Origin: JBMNNS01 sp050942625
Lineage (GTDB): Bacteria; Bacillota; Dethiobacteria; DTU022; UBA8154
Reading direction: 5' to 3'
NCBI GenBank assembly: GCA_050942625.1
Contig: JBMNNS010000033.1
Span: 1 to 17,533 of the forward strand
Length of the DNA stretch: 17,533 nucleotides
Shown: in pieces, positions 7,366 through 14,316 of the stretch
Layout of the letters: each line of letters opens with the position of its first letter
How positions within the stretch are numbered: the stretch's first letter is position 1
Made by a program: the position numbers and the translations under genes
Notes under the pieces: model-generated
What the model was told of the DNA's origin: nothing
The model's input: only the letters and a program-made list of their open reading frames with translations
The model's database searches: none

Positions 7366-8382
7366 ATGGAAATAGGGGTAATTGGTGCAGGAAGCTGGGG
7401 TACTGCCCTGGCTATATTATTGGGTAACAAGGGCTTTAAGGTATCCCTTTGGGTTCGGAAAAAGGATTTATTTAACCAAATTCTTCATGAAAGGGTAAAT
7501 GGCATTTATTTGCCCCAAGCCAAGCTGCCGCCCAGCGTGAATCCCACTACTGATCTGCAGAAGGCTGTTAGCAAAAAGGATCTTCTGGTAATTTCCGTTC
7601 CCTCCCATGTGATTGAAGATGTAGTATTAAGGATGAAGGATTTTATTGAAAGGGGAACAATCATTGTCAATACCGCTAAGGGTTTAGAAAGTAAAACCTG
7701 GCAGAGGCTTTCCCTGGTTATTAAGGAACATATAGCACCCGATTTAGGTTGTGAAATTGCTGTTTTATCCGGTCCCAACCATGCCGAGGAGGTAAGCCTT
7801 AACATACCTACGGCAACAGTAGTGGCAGCAGAAAAATTGGATGTTGCTGAAACTGTACAGGATGTTTTTATGTCCTCCTCCTTCAGGGTATATACTAACC
7901 CTGATATTGCCGGGGTAGAACTGGGGGGGGCTTTAAAAAATGTTATTGCTATTGGTGCCGGTGTCTGCGAGGGACTAAACTATGGCGACAATACAAAAGC
8001 AGCCCTGCTAACCCGGGGGTTGACGGAAATTACCAGGCTTGGCGTTGTCCTTGGGGCTCACCGGCGAACATTCAGCGGATTATCGGGTATGGGAGATCTT
8101 ATCGTGACCTGTACAAGTTCCCACAGCAGAAATCGCTATGTTGGTTTGATGTTAGGCAGGGGCAAAACACTGGAGGAAATAACCCTTTCTATGAATATGG
8201 TGGCGGAAGGTATCAAGACGACGAAGGCTGCATATCATTTATCTAAACAACATGGCGTTAAAATGCCTATTACTAAGGAAGTATATGGTATTTTATTTCT
8301 TGGAGTAAGGCCTGAAAAAGCAGTCCTAAATTTAATGAAGCGTGACAAAACACATGAAATTGAAAACCTAGCTTTTGATTAA
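7366..8382 (+). CDS. gpsA: Glycerol-3-phosphate dehydrogenase, NAD(P)-dependent
   Basis: This 338-residue cytosolic enzyme interconverts dihydroxyacetone phosphate and sn-glycerol-3-phosphate. The N-terminal Rossmann motif GAGSWGTA is at 7-14. SGPNHAEE near 138-145 and GGALKNVIAIGAG with Lys191, the likely catalytic lysine, are in place, as is GMGDLIVTCTS further on. Length and motifs are normal. The ATG at 7366 has GGAAGG a few bases upstream. This is the last gene of the tightly packed operon: a probable terminator follows before spoIVA, which has its own promoter. Confidence 0.97.
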   Translation: MEIGVIGAGSWGTALAILLGNKGFKVSLWVRKKDLFNQILHERVNGIYLPQAKLPPSVNPTTDLQKAVSKKDLLVISVPSHVIEDVVLRMKDFIERGTIIVNTAKGLESKTWQRLSLVIKEHIAPDLGCEIAVLSGPNHAEEVSLNIPTATVVAAEKLDVAETVQDVFMSSSFRVYTNPDIAGVELGGALKNVIAIGAGVCEGLNYGDNTKAALLTRGLTEITRLGVVLGAHRRTFSGLSGMGDLIVTCTSSHSRNRYVGLMLGRGKTLEEITLSMNMVAEGIKTTKAAYHLSKQHGVKMPITKEVYGILFLGVRPEKAVLNLMKRDKTHEIENLAFD

Positions 8383-8427
8383 GCGGATCAAGTCCTCCCC
8401 AATTTTTATTTTCCCTCCTTTTGCTTA

Positions 8428-8468
8428 AAAACTTACCCATAAAAAAACCGGGCAAGTTTTCTTTATTT
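8428..8468 (+). terminator. Probable terminator after gpsA
   Basis: The arms 8428-8438 and 8450-8460 pair over 11 positions with one A-C mismatch around an A-rich 11-base loop. The right arm ends in TTTT and continues into a T-rich but interrupted tract. It would end the long operon just before the spoIVA promoter. The broken T tract keeps confidence moderate. Confidence 0.55.
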
Positions 8469-8472
8469 ATAG

Positions 8473-8500
8473 TAATATTGTCTGTTTATCTTCATATAAA
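8473..8500 (+). promoter_or_regulatory. Sigma-E-type promoter of spoIVA
   Basis: TAATATT at 8473-8479 matches the sigma-E -35 consensus K-M-ATATT at every position. After 13 bases CATATAAA at 8493-8500 matches 6 of 8 positions of the -10 consensus CATACAHT. Both spacing and position (50 bases before the spoIVA start) suit mother-cell transcription, the known regulation of spoIVA in Bacillus. The transcription start would fall near 8507. Confidence 0.75.
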
Positions 8501-8549
8501 TATATCGTTAAAACAATTTTGTAACGTGCCAGTTAAAGGAGGGGAGGTT

Positions 8550-10025
8550 TTGAAATTCGACCTTTTTCAAGATATTATAGAACGAACTGGGGGAGACATT
8601 TATTTAGGCGTTGTCGGTCCAGTTAGGACTGGAAAATCCACCTTCATTAAAAAGTTTATGGAAATATTAGTACTTCCCAATATTGAAAACCCCTATGTAC
8701 TGGAAAGGACAAAAGACGAGTTACCCCAGGGAAGTGCTGGAAAAACTATTATGACAACAGAACCGAAGTTTATACCCGATGAAGCTATAGAAGTTAAATT
8801 AGCAGAAAATATCAGCATGAGGGTCAGGCTGGTGGATTGTGTGGGCTATACTGTGCCCGGGGCTGTTGGGTACGATGATGAGGGAGAGCAAAGAATGGTA
8901 TCAACGCCCTGGTATGATTATCCGATACCTTTTGAAGAGGCAGCGGAAACCGGTACCCGCAAGGTCATCCAGGAACATTCCACAATAGGAATAGTTGTTA
9001 CTACTGATGGTACAATTACGGACATCCCTCGGGAAAACTATCTTGAATCCGAAAGGCGGGTTATTGAGGAACTAAAAGAAATTGGAAAACCTTTCGCTGT
9101 TGTTCTCAATTCCTCAAGGCCATTTTCTCAAAGTACCTTAAACCTAAAAGAGGATATGATGAACGAATATGGGGTTCCCGTCATATCCTTAAATTGTCTG
9201 GAGTTAAGCGAAGGCGATATTAATCTAATTTTTAAGGAAATACTCTATGAGTTCCCGGTCCAAGAAATAAGTATAAATTTGCCTTCCTGGGTAGAGGTGC
9301 TCGATCCATCCCACTGGTTGGTAGAAGAGTACACCCGGGCTATAAAGGAACATATTCTTGGAGTGGAACGTTTGCGGGATATTGAGGATTCTATTGAAAA
9401 AATTAAACAGCATGAAATTGTTGAAGAAGTTTTTTTGAGAAATGTTGAACTTGGTACCGGTTGTGCTTTTATTGAGATTACTGCACCCCAAAGTCTCTAT
9501 GAAGATACCCTTTCAGAAATATGCGGGGTTGAAATTGGGGATCAGGCTGATCTTATGAAAGTTTTACAGGAATTTTCCTATGCCAAAAGGGAATATGATA
9601 AGGTTTCTGGAGCTTTGGAACAGGTAAAAAGGGATGGCTATGGTGTTGTTCCACCCCTGATGGAAGAAATAACCTTGGAAGAACCGGAAATAATCAATCA
9701 GGGGGGCCGCTTTGGAGTCAAACTGCAAGCCAGTGCCCCATCGCTGCATCTTATCCGGGTAGATATTAAGTCTGAATTTTCACCCATGGTGGGTAGCGAA
9801 AAACAAAGTGAGGATATGGCCAACTACCTCATGGAAGAATTTGCAGAAAATCCGGATAAGTTATGGGAATCCAATTTATTTGGCAAATCCCTTTATGACC
9901 TTGTGAAGGACGGCATTTCCAATAAATTAAATAACATGCCGCCACATGCCCAACAAAAGCTTCAAGAAACCCTTGAAAAAATCATCAACGAAGGTAGTGG
10001 GGGGTTAATTGTAATTATATTATAA
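8550..10025 (+). CDS. spoIVA: Stage IV sporulation protein A, spore coat ATPase
   Basis: This 491-residue protein is co-linear with Bacillus SpoIVA (492). That protein is an ATPase that polymerises on the forespore surface and forms the basement layer on which the coat is built. Walker A is GPVRTGKST at 23-31 with Lys29. The sequence VDCVGYTVPGA marks the Walker B / switch region, and the protein ends in the conserved EGSGGLIVIIL tail needed for membrane targeting in the family. I chose TTG at 8550: AAAGGAGGGGAGG lies at 8535-8547, and the protein then begins MKFDLFQDIIERTGGD like its homologues. The frame is open further upstream to an ATG at 8421, but that would put the start inside the gpsA terminator and upstream of the promoter. 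Confidence 0.96.
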   Translation: MKFDLFQDIIERTGGDIYLGVVGPVRTGKSTFIKKFMEILVLPNIENPYVLERTKDELPQGSAGKTIMTTEPKFIPDEAIEVKLAENISMRVRLVDCVGYTVPGAVGYDDEGEQRMVSTPWYDYPIPFEEAAETGTRKVIQEHSTIGIVVTTDGTITDIPRENYLESERRVIEELKEIGKPFAVVLNSSRPFSQSTLNLKEDMMNEYGVPVISLNCLELSEGDINLIFKEILYEFPVQEISINLPSWVEVLDPSHWLVEEYTRAIKEHILGVERLRDIEDSIEKIKQHEIVEEVFLRNVELGTGCAFIEITAPQSLYEDTLSEICGVEIGDQADLMKVLQEFSYAKREYDKVSGALEQVKRDGYGVVPPLMEEITLEEPEIINQGGRFGVKLQASAPSLHLIRVDIKSEFSPMVGSEKQSEDMANYLMEEFAENPDKLWESNLFGKSLYDLVKDGISNKLNNMPPHAQQKLQETLEKIINEGSGGLIVIIL

Positions 10026-10055
10026 TGAAAATTATAATTAATTAATTAACTGGGG

Positions 10056-10085
10056 AAAGCACTTCTTTTACGAAGTGCTTTTTAT
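10056..10085 (+). terminator. Terminator between convergent operons
   Basis: A perfect 10-bp stem (10056-10065 with 10072-10081) has a 6-base loop, and the right arm runs into TTTTT then ATT. It ends spoIVA transcription. On the opposite strand the same stem overlaps the last codons of the ABC ATPase gene (stop at 10068-10070) but is followed by only three T residues, so termination in that direction would be weaker. Confidence 0.85.
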
Positions 10086-10661
10086 TCCTGTATTAAACTT
10101 TAATATTTCATCGGCCATGTAGCCGGCTTCTTCTTTGTTATGTGTCGCAAAGATGATGATTTGCCGGACACCTTTTTCAGCCAGAATAGCATCCATGATC
10201 TTCTTTTTTAGTTTTTCGTCAATTCCCTTAAAAGGCTCATCCATGAGCAGTAGTTCACCGTTAAAAGCCAGGGCCCTTGCAATGGCTACCCTTCTTTTCA
10301 TGCCGCCACTCAACTGTTGGGGGTAATAATTGGCAAACTCCTCCAGGCCAACTGTTTTTAAATATTTTTCAACATTCAAGGATGGGTTGTCGGTAACAAA
10401 TTTGAGGTTATCTGCAGCTGTGAACCAGGGCAGCAGCCTATCTTCCTGGAAAACAACAGCGATTTTTTTGTTTTCTAACCCCACGACCAGCCCACTGTCA
10501 GGGGGAAGAATCCCGGCTATAATATGCAAAAGGGTTGTTTTGCCACATCCTGAAGGCCCAAATAAACAATATACCTTGCCTTCTTCAAAGGTGAAATGAA
10601 AATCTATAATGACTTGCAAACCGTTGTATGCTTTGTTCAGGTTTTTAATTTCAACCGGCAC
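10068..10661 (-). CDS. ABC transporter ATPase, NitT/TauT type
   Basis: This 197-residue ATPase has all core motifs: Walker A GPSGCGKTT at 35-43, Q loop FQEDRLLPW at 71-79, signature LSGGM at 117-121, Walker B LLLMDEP at 137-143 and the switch His174 (ATHNKEEA). The FQEDRLLPW-type Q loop is typical of the nitrate/sulfonate/taurine/thiamine-precursor importers (SsuB, TauB and relatives). It is about 50 residues shorter than usual at the C terminus. The start is GTG at 10661 with GGAGGAGG about 10 bases upstream, overlapping the permease gene by 11 bases. The gene ends within the terminator stem shared with spoIVA. The substrate cannot be deduced. Confidence 0.92.
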   Translation of the reverse strand: MPVEIKNLNKAYNGLQVIIDFHFTFEEGKVYCLFGPSGCGKTTLLHIIAGILPPDSGLVVGLENKKIAVVFQEDRLLPWFTAADNLKFVTDNPSLNVEKYLKTVGLEEFANYYPQQLSGGMKRRVAIARALAFNGELLLMDEPFKGIDEKLKKKIMDAILAEKGVRQIIIFATHNKEEAGYMADEILKFNTGIKSTS

Positions 10662-11424
10662 TGTTTATTTTCCTCCTCCGGGGGGTTTTCAGCAAATGTA
10701 CCAATATTTTTTCAAGAAGAAGGCTTATCCCAATAATGGCTAAGGTCCAGGCAAAAAGATCAACAGAATTGATATAAATCCTGGCATTATAAAGGCTGCT
10801 GCCAATGGCGCGGACAGGATGGCTGATGACTTCGGCGGTAACGGTTGCTTTCCAGCCCAATCCTATAATGGTAAGAAAGCCGGAAATAAAATAGGGTTTT
10901 ATTTGGGGGAGGTAGATACCCCTTAAAATATTAAACCCCGTTACTTGATATGTCTTTGCCATTTCCAACAGTTTGACATCGACGTTGTTTATGCCTTCCC
11001 AGATGTTCGTCCATATAATTGGAAAAGCGATTAAAAAACAGATAAAGATGGGAAGATTGCTTGAACCGAACCAAACCAAAGCTACAATGATAAAGGACAT
11101 GATAGGGGTGGACTTTATAGCCACTACCAGTGGTGATATAAGTTCATAAAAAAAACGGTTTAGCCCTGAAACTATGCCCAGAATAACCCCCAAAACGGTT
11201 GCTAATAAAACCCCCATCAAAACCCTGTAAATAGTAAAAAGAATACCGGCCCAAAAGGATTGAATGAAAATTAATTGCCCAAGACGTGCAAAAACGGCCC
11301 GGGGTGCAGGGATCAGGATCTCGTTTTGGACTAGAAAATAAAAGGCCTGCCAGACAGCAAGCCAGAAAAAGACTACTAAAAGTTTATAAAAGAGCCTTTT
11401 AAGGTACAAAGTAAAACCCGTCAT
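10651..11424 (-). CDS. ABC transporter permease, NitT/TauT type
   Basis: This 257-residue inner-membrane permease has about six helices. A short N-terminal helix is followed by the ILIPAPRAVFARL stretch typical of SsuC/TauC-like permeases. The cytoplasmic EAA coupling loop is recognisable at roughly 155-180 (LEMAKTYQVTGFNILRGIYLP), which docks on the ATPase. The tail is strongly basic (TPRRRKI). I chose ATG at 11424, which overlaps the 3' end of the binding-protein gene by 26 bases; in-frame upstream TTG codons would lie deeper in that gene. Tight overlaps on both sides show the three importer genes are translated as a unit. Confidence 0.92.
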   Translation of the reverse strand: MTGFTLYLKRLFYKLLVVFFWLAVWQAFYFLVQNEILIPAPRAVFARLGQLIFIQSFWAGILFTIYRVLMGVLLATVLGVILGIVSGLNRFFYELISPLVVAIKSTPIMSFIIVALVWFGSSNLPIFICFLIAFPIIWTNIWEGINNVDVKLLEMAKTYQVTGFNILRGIYLPQIKPYFISGFLTIIGLGWKATVTAEVISHPVRAIGSSLYNARIYINSVDLFAWTLAIIGISLLLEKILVHLLKTPRRRKINSAG

Positions 11425-12403
11425 CTGGAATTTTCCCCCCGATGGAATCAGGACTGAATTCAAAAAGTATATTAAAAAAGTCTTCTAAGTAGGCCCTGCC
11501 GTTAGCAGCATCAATATAAACAATGTTACAAAAAGGAATTGCTTGTTCTGCAACCTCAGGGTTGGGCAAAATATTATGCTCAGCAATCAGTGCAGCGGAT
11601 TTTGCTATATTATTATTCACAAGTTGTATAGATTGCTCGTATTTTTCCAAAAAGGTGAGAAGTGCATCTTTGTTATTTTCAATAAATTCCTTTTGAGCAA
11701 CAATGACCCCCATGGGCAACTCGCTGCCGGTCACGCCTTTCCATTCCTTCGTTAGATCAAGGGCAATTCTAAAATTCTGGTTTTGCATTAACACGCTGGT
11801 AACATGGGGTTGGGGCAGTAAAGCAAGATCATGCCGGCCCGCTACCAGCATCGAGGCCAGATCAGCATGCTGCGTGCTGAAATCAAGAATGACATCTTTA
11901 CCAACCTCCAGGCCATGTTTCTTTAATAAATATTGAATTGCAAAGTCAGGGGTTGCACCCTTGCCACTTACATATAATGTTTTACCTGCCAGATCCGCTA
12001 TGGAATTAACTTCTTTGCCATCTTCCAGGACATACAGCACGCCAAGGGTGTTGATGGCCAAAAGTTCTATTTTTTGCCCGCTGCGCTCGTAAAGGATGGC
12101 TGCAAGGTTGGAAGGCACCGCCGCTAAATCTACTTCACCGGTTACAATCTTGCCGATCAGAACATCCGGGCTTCCTACTATTTCAATATTATAGTTGCTA
12201 TCATCCATCAAGTGTACAATACCCATCCCGGTTGGCCCTTGCAAGACCCCAATGTTAACAGGTTTTTGTATTTCCTTGTTATCTGCAGGCCCGGCTTCTC
12301 CCGGTTGGGGCGGGAATTCTACGGTTTCCCCACATCCAACACACGATATTATTATGAATAATATGCATAGAAATAAAAACCCAACAATACATTTCTGTTT
12401 CAA
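11399..12403 (-). CDS. ABC transporter substrate-binding lipoprotein, NMT1/SsuA-like
   Basis: This 334-residue secreted binding protein has a basic N terminus, a hydrophobic core at 6-20 and a lipobox ending IIS-Cys21 (a second Cys24 is close), so it should be lipid-anchored outside the membrane. The mature part has the two-lobe layout of NMT1/THI5-like or SsuA-like proteins, with EVDLAAVPSNLAAIL, LAGKTLYVSGKGATPDFAI and GRHDLALLPQPH as recognisable blocks. Start TTG at 12403 was chosen because AGGGG lies 7-8 bases upstream and the signal peptide then starts immediately; the frame is open to 12484. Family members bind nitrate, sulfonates, taurine, bicarbonate or pyrimidine precursors; the ligand here is unknown. 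It lies 85 bases after the hydrogenase gene on the same strand. Confidence 0.9.
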   Translation of the reverse strand: MKQKCIVGFLFLCILFIIISCVGCGETVEFPPQPGEAGPADNKEIQKPVNIGVLQGPTGMGIVHLMDDSNYNIEIVGSPDVLIGKIVTGEVDLAAVPSNLAAILYERSGQKIELLAINTLGVLYVLEDGKEVNSIADLAGKTLYVSGKGATPDFAIQYLLKKHGLEVGKDVILDFSTQHADLASMLVAGRHDLALLPQPHVTSVLMQNQNFRIALDLTKEWKGVTGSELPMGVIVAQKEFIENNKDALLTFLEKYEQSIQLVNNNIAKSAALIAEHNILPNPEVAEQAIPFCNIVYIDAANGRAYLEDFFNILFEFSPDSIGGKIPDDGFYFVP

Positions 12404-12447
12404 AAAATCTACCCCTTTCAAAAGGTTAAACGGTAAAAGGTAGGGTG

Positions 12448-12474
12448 GGAGGGGCACCAGGCCGGTGACCCTCC
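12448..12474 (-). other. GC-rich hairpin between hydrogenase and importer genes
   Basis: The arms 12448-12458 and 12464-12474 pair over 11 positions with one mismatch around a 5-base loop. It lies in the 85-base gap between the hydrogenase stop and the lipoprotein start. On the transcribed strand it is followed by a mixed C/T stretch with only a TTTT run about nine bases later, so it is not a classical terminator. It could be an attenuator or a processing or stability element that uncouples importer from hydrogenase levels. Confidence 0.6.
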
Positions 12475-12488
12475 TAAAATTCACTTTT

Positions 12489-14249
12489 TTAAGGTAACAC
12501 TTTTTTTGAAACAGGCATTTTTATAGGTCTTGGTGTTTCCCGTGGTACATAATGTGTATGCAAGAGCTTGTGTGATTTTTCTCCAAGAGGTTTAATTAGA
12601 AAATCTTTATATAGTTCCTGGATAGCCGGATTCAAGTGGGATTTACGTAAAGTCATCTGTTCATCGGCTGTATAGGTTGCGGCAATGCGTTTTCCCCTGA
12701 TTTCCAGGTTGGTAGGGATAGGCTGGCCCCCGCCGCCGATGCAGCCGCCAGGGCAACACATAATTTCGATAAAGTGGTAGTCTACATCGCCTCTTTTAAC
12801 GGCATCCAATAAATCGCGAGCATAACCAAGGCTATGGGCCACTGCTACTTTTATGGTCAGATCACCCACCTGCACTGCAGCTTCCTTAACCCCCTCCAGG
12901 CCCCTTACCGCAGTAAAGTTTATCTCCTTGAGTTCTTCATCGGTAAGCAACTCATAGGCCGTCCGCAGGGCAGCTTCCATAACCCCACCTGTTGCTCCAA
13001 AAATTAATCCTGCTCCGGTGGAGATTCCTAAGGGATCATCATAATCCTCGCTGGGCAGGTTGCTAAAGTCGATCCCGGACTGGCGCATCATCCTGCCAAC
13101 CTCACGCGTGGTCAGCACCACATCTATATCCTTGTAACCGCTATCCCGCATTTCATCCCTTTCAGCTTCAAACTTTTTGGCCGTGCAGGGCATGTAAGAG
13201 ACCATAAAGATATCGGCCGGATCGATCCCGGCTTTTTCCGCATAATAGGTTTTGACCAGTGCGCCAAGCATTTGCTGCGGGGATTTGCAGGTTGAAAGAT
13301 TGGGAAGCAGTTCCGGGTAGAAGTGTTCTATGAACTTAATCCAGCCTGGGCTGCAGGAAGTAAGCATGGGAAGGGTACCCCCGGTTTGAATCCTTTGGAT
13401 CAGCTCGCTTCCTTCTTCCATGATGGTCAAGTCGGCAGAAAAATCTGTGTCAAAAACCCTATCAAAGCCCAGCCTTCTCAGTCCGGCAACCATTTGGCCC
13501 GTTACAATACTGCCGGGCTCCATCCCTAACTCTTCGCCCAAGGAAACACGCGTTGCCGGTGCTGTCTGGACGACGACATGTTTTTTGGGATCTGCCAGGG
13601 CCGCCCAAACTTCCTCGGTTTGATCCTTTTCATATAGGGCACCCACAGGACAGACCAGCGTGCACTGCCCGCATTGAACGCAGGCTGTTTCTGCTAACGG
13701 CAACTGGGACATCGTAGCTACGGAAAGATCAAAGCCTTTGTCCGACATTATAATGGCGTTAACAGTTTGAACCCTTCCGCATACCGCAACACAACGGCGG
13801 CAAAGAATGCATTTGTCCGGATCCCGCACAATATAGGATGAGTCGTCGACAGCGCTTTTGGTGCTTACCTTTGGAAAGCGCACTTCCCTGATACCAAAAA
13901 CTTCAGCAAGCGTTTGCAGTTCACAATTGGTATTACGGATACAGGTTGGGCATTCCAGGGGATGGTTGGCAAGAATTAGTTCCAAATTTAACCTCCGTGC
14001 CTCGCGGACAGAGGGGGTATTTGTCCAAATCTCCATATCCTGGGCAACTTGAGTTACACAGGCAGCCTCTAATGCTTTGGCTCCTTTTATTTCTACAACA
14101 CACATGCGACAGGCACCAATCTCGTTGATACCCTCCAGATAGCAAAGCGTGGGGATTTCTACCCCGATTAATTTTGCTGCTTCCAAAACAGTAGTACCTG
14201 CATCAACTTCAACCAGTTGGTTATCAATTTTTAACGTAACTTTTTCCAT
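12489..14249 (-). CDS. [FeFe] hydrogenase catalytic subunit, CpI-like
   Basis: This 586-residue group A [FeFe] hydrogenase reversibly reduces protons to H2. Domains in order: [2Fe-2S] ferredoxin (Cys36, 47, 50, 64); His-ligated [4Fe-4S] (His96, Cys100, 103, 109); two [4Fe-4S] clusters (Cys147, 150, 153, 157 and 190, 193, 196, 200); then the H-cluster domain with L1 TSCSPGW at 297-303, L2 MPCTAKKFE at 353-361 (Cys355) and L3 EIMCCPGGC at 495-503 (Cys499, Cys503). Residue numbers coincide with Clostridium pasteurianum CpI as I remember it, including Glu279, Glu282 and Ser319 of the proton path. Position 300 is Ser where CpI has Cys. I chose ATG 14249 (GGAGG 8 bases upstream); the frame is open to 14327. 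The preceding gene probably supplies electrons. Confidence 0.95.
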   Translation of the reverse strand: MEKVTLKIDNQLVEVDAGTTVLEAAKLIGVEIPTLCYLEGINEIGACRMCVVEIKGAKALEAACVTQVAQDMEIWTNTPSVREARRLNLELILANHPLECPTCIRNTNCELQTLAEVFGIREVRFPKVSTKSAVDDSSYIVRDPDKCILCRRCVAVCGRVQTVNAIIMSDKGFDLSVATMSQLPLAETACVQCGQCTLVCPVGALYEKDQTEEVWAALADPKKHVVVQTAPATRVSLGEELGMEPGSIVTGQMVAGLRRLGFDRVFDTDFSADLTIMEEGSELIQRIQTGGTLPMLTSCSPGWIKFIEHFYPELLPNLSTCKSPQQMLGALVKTYYAEKAGIDPADIFMVSYMPCTAKKFEAERDEMRDSGYKDIDVVLTTREVGRMMRQSGIDFSNLPSEDYDDPLGISTGAGLIFGATGGVMEAALRTAYELLTDEELKEINFTAVRGLEGVKEAAVQVGDLTIKVAVAHSLGYARDLLDAVKRGDVDYHFIEIMCCPGGCIGGGGQPIPTNLEIRGKRIAATYTADEQMTLRKSHLNPAIQELYKDFLIKPLGEKSHKLLHTHYVPRETPRPIKMPVSKKVLP

Positions 14250-14316
14250 ACCTTTACCCTCCATACATAGCTTAGACTTACTCCTTATCCCCGTTTTGTT
14301 GAGGTGACGATAATTC

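Noticed and set aside
8421..8549. In-frame upstream extension of spoIVA starting at ATG 8421
   Set aside because: It would begin inside the gpsA terminator and before the sigma-E promoter, has no ribosome binding site, and adds 43 residues absent from known SpoIVA proteins. TTG 8550 with a strong AGGAGGGGAGG fits.
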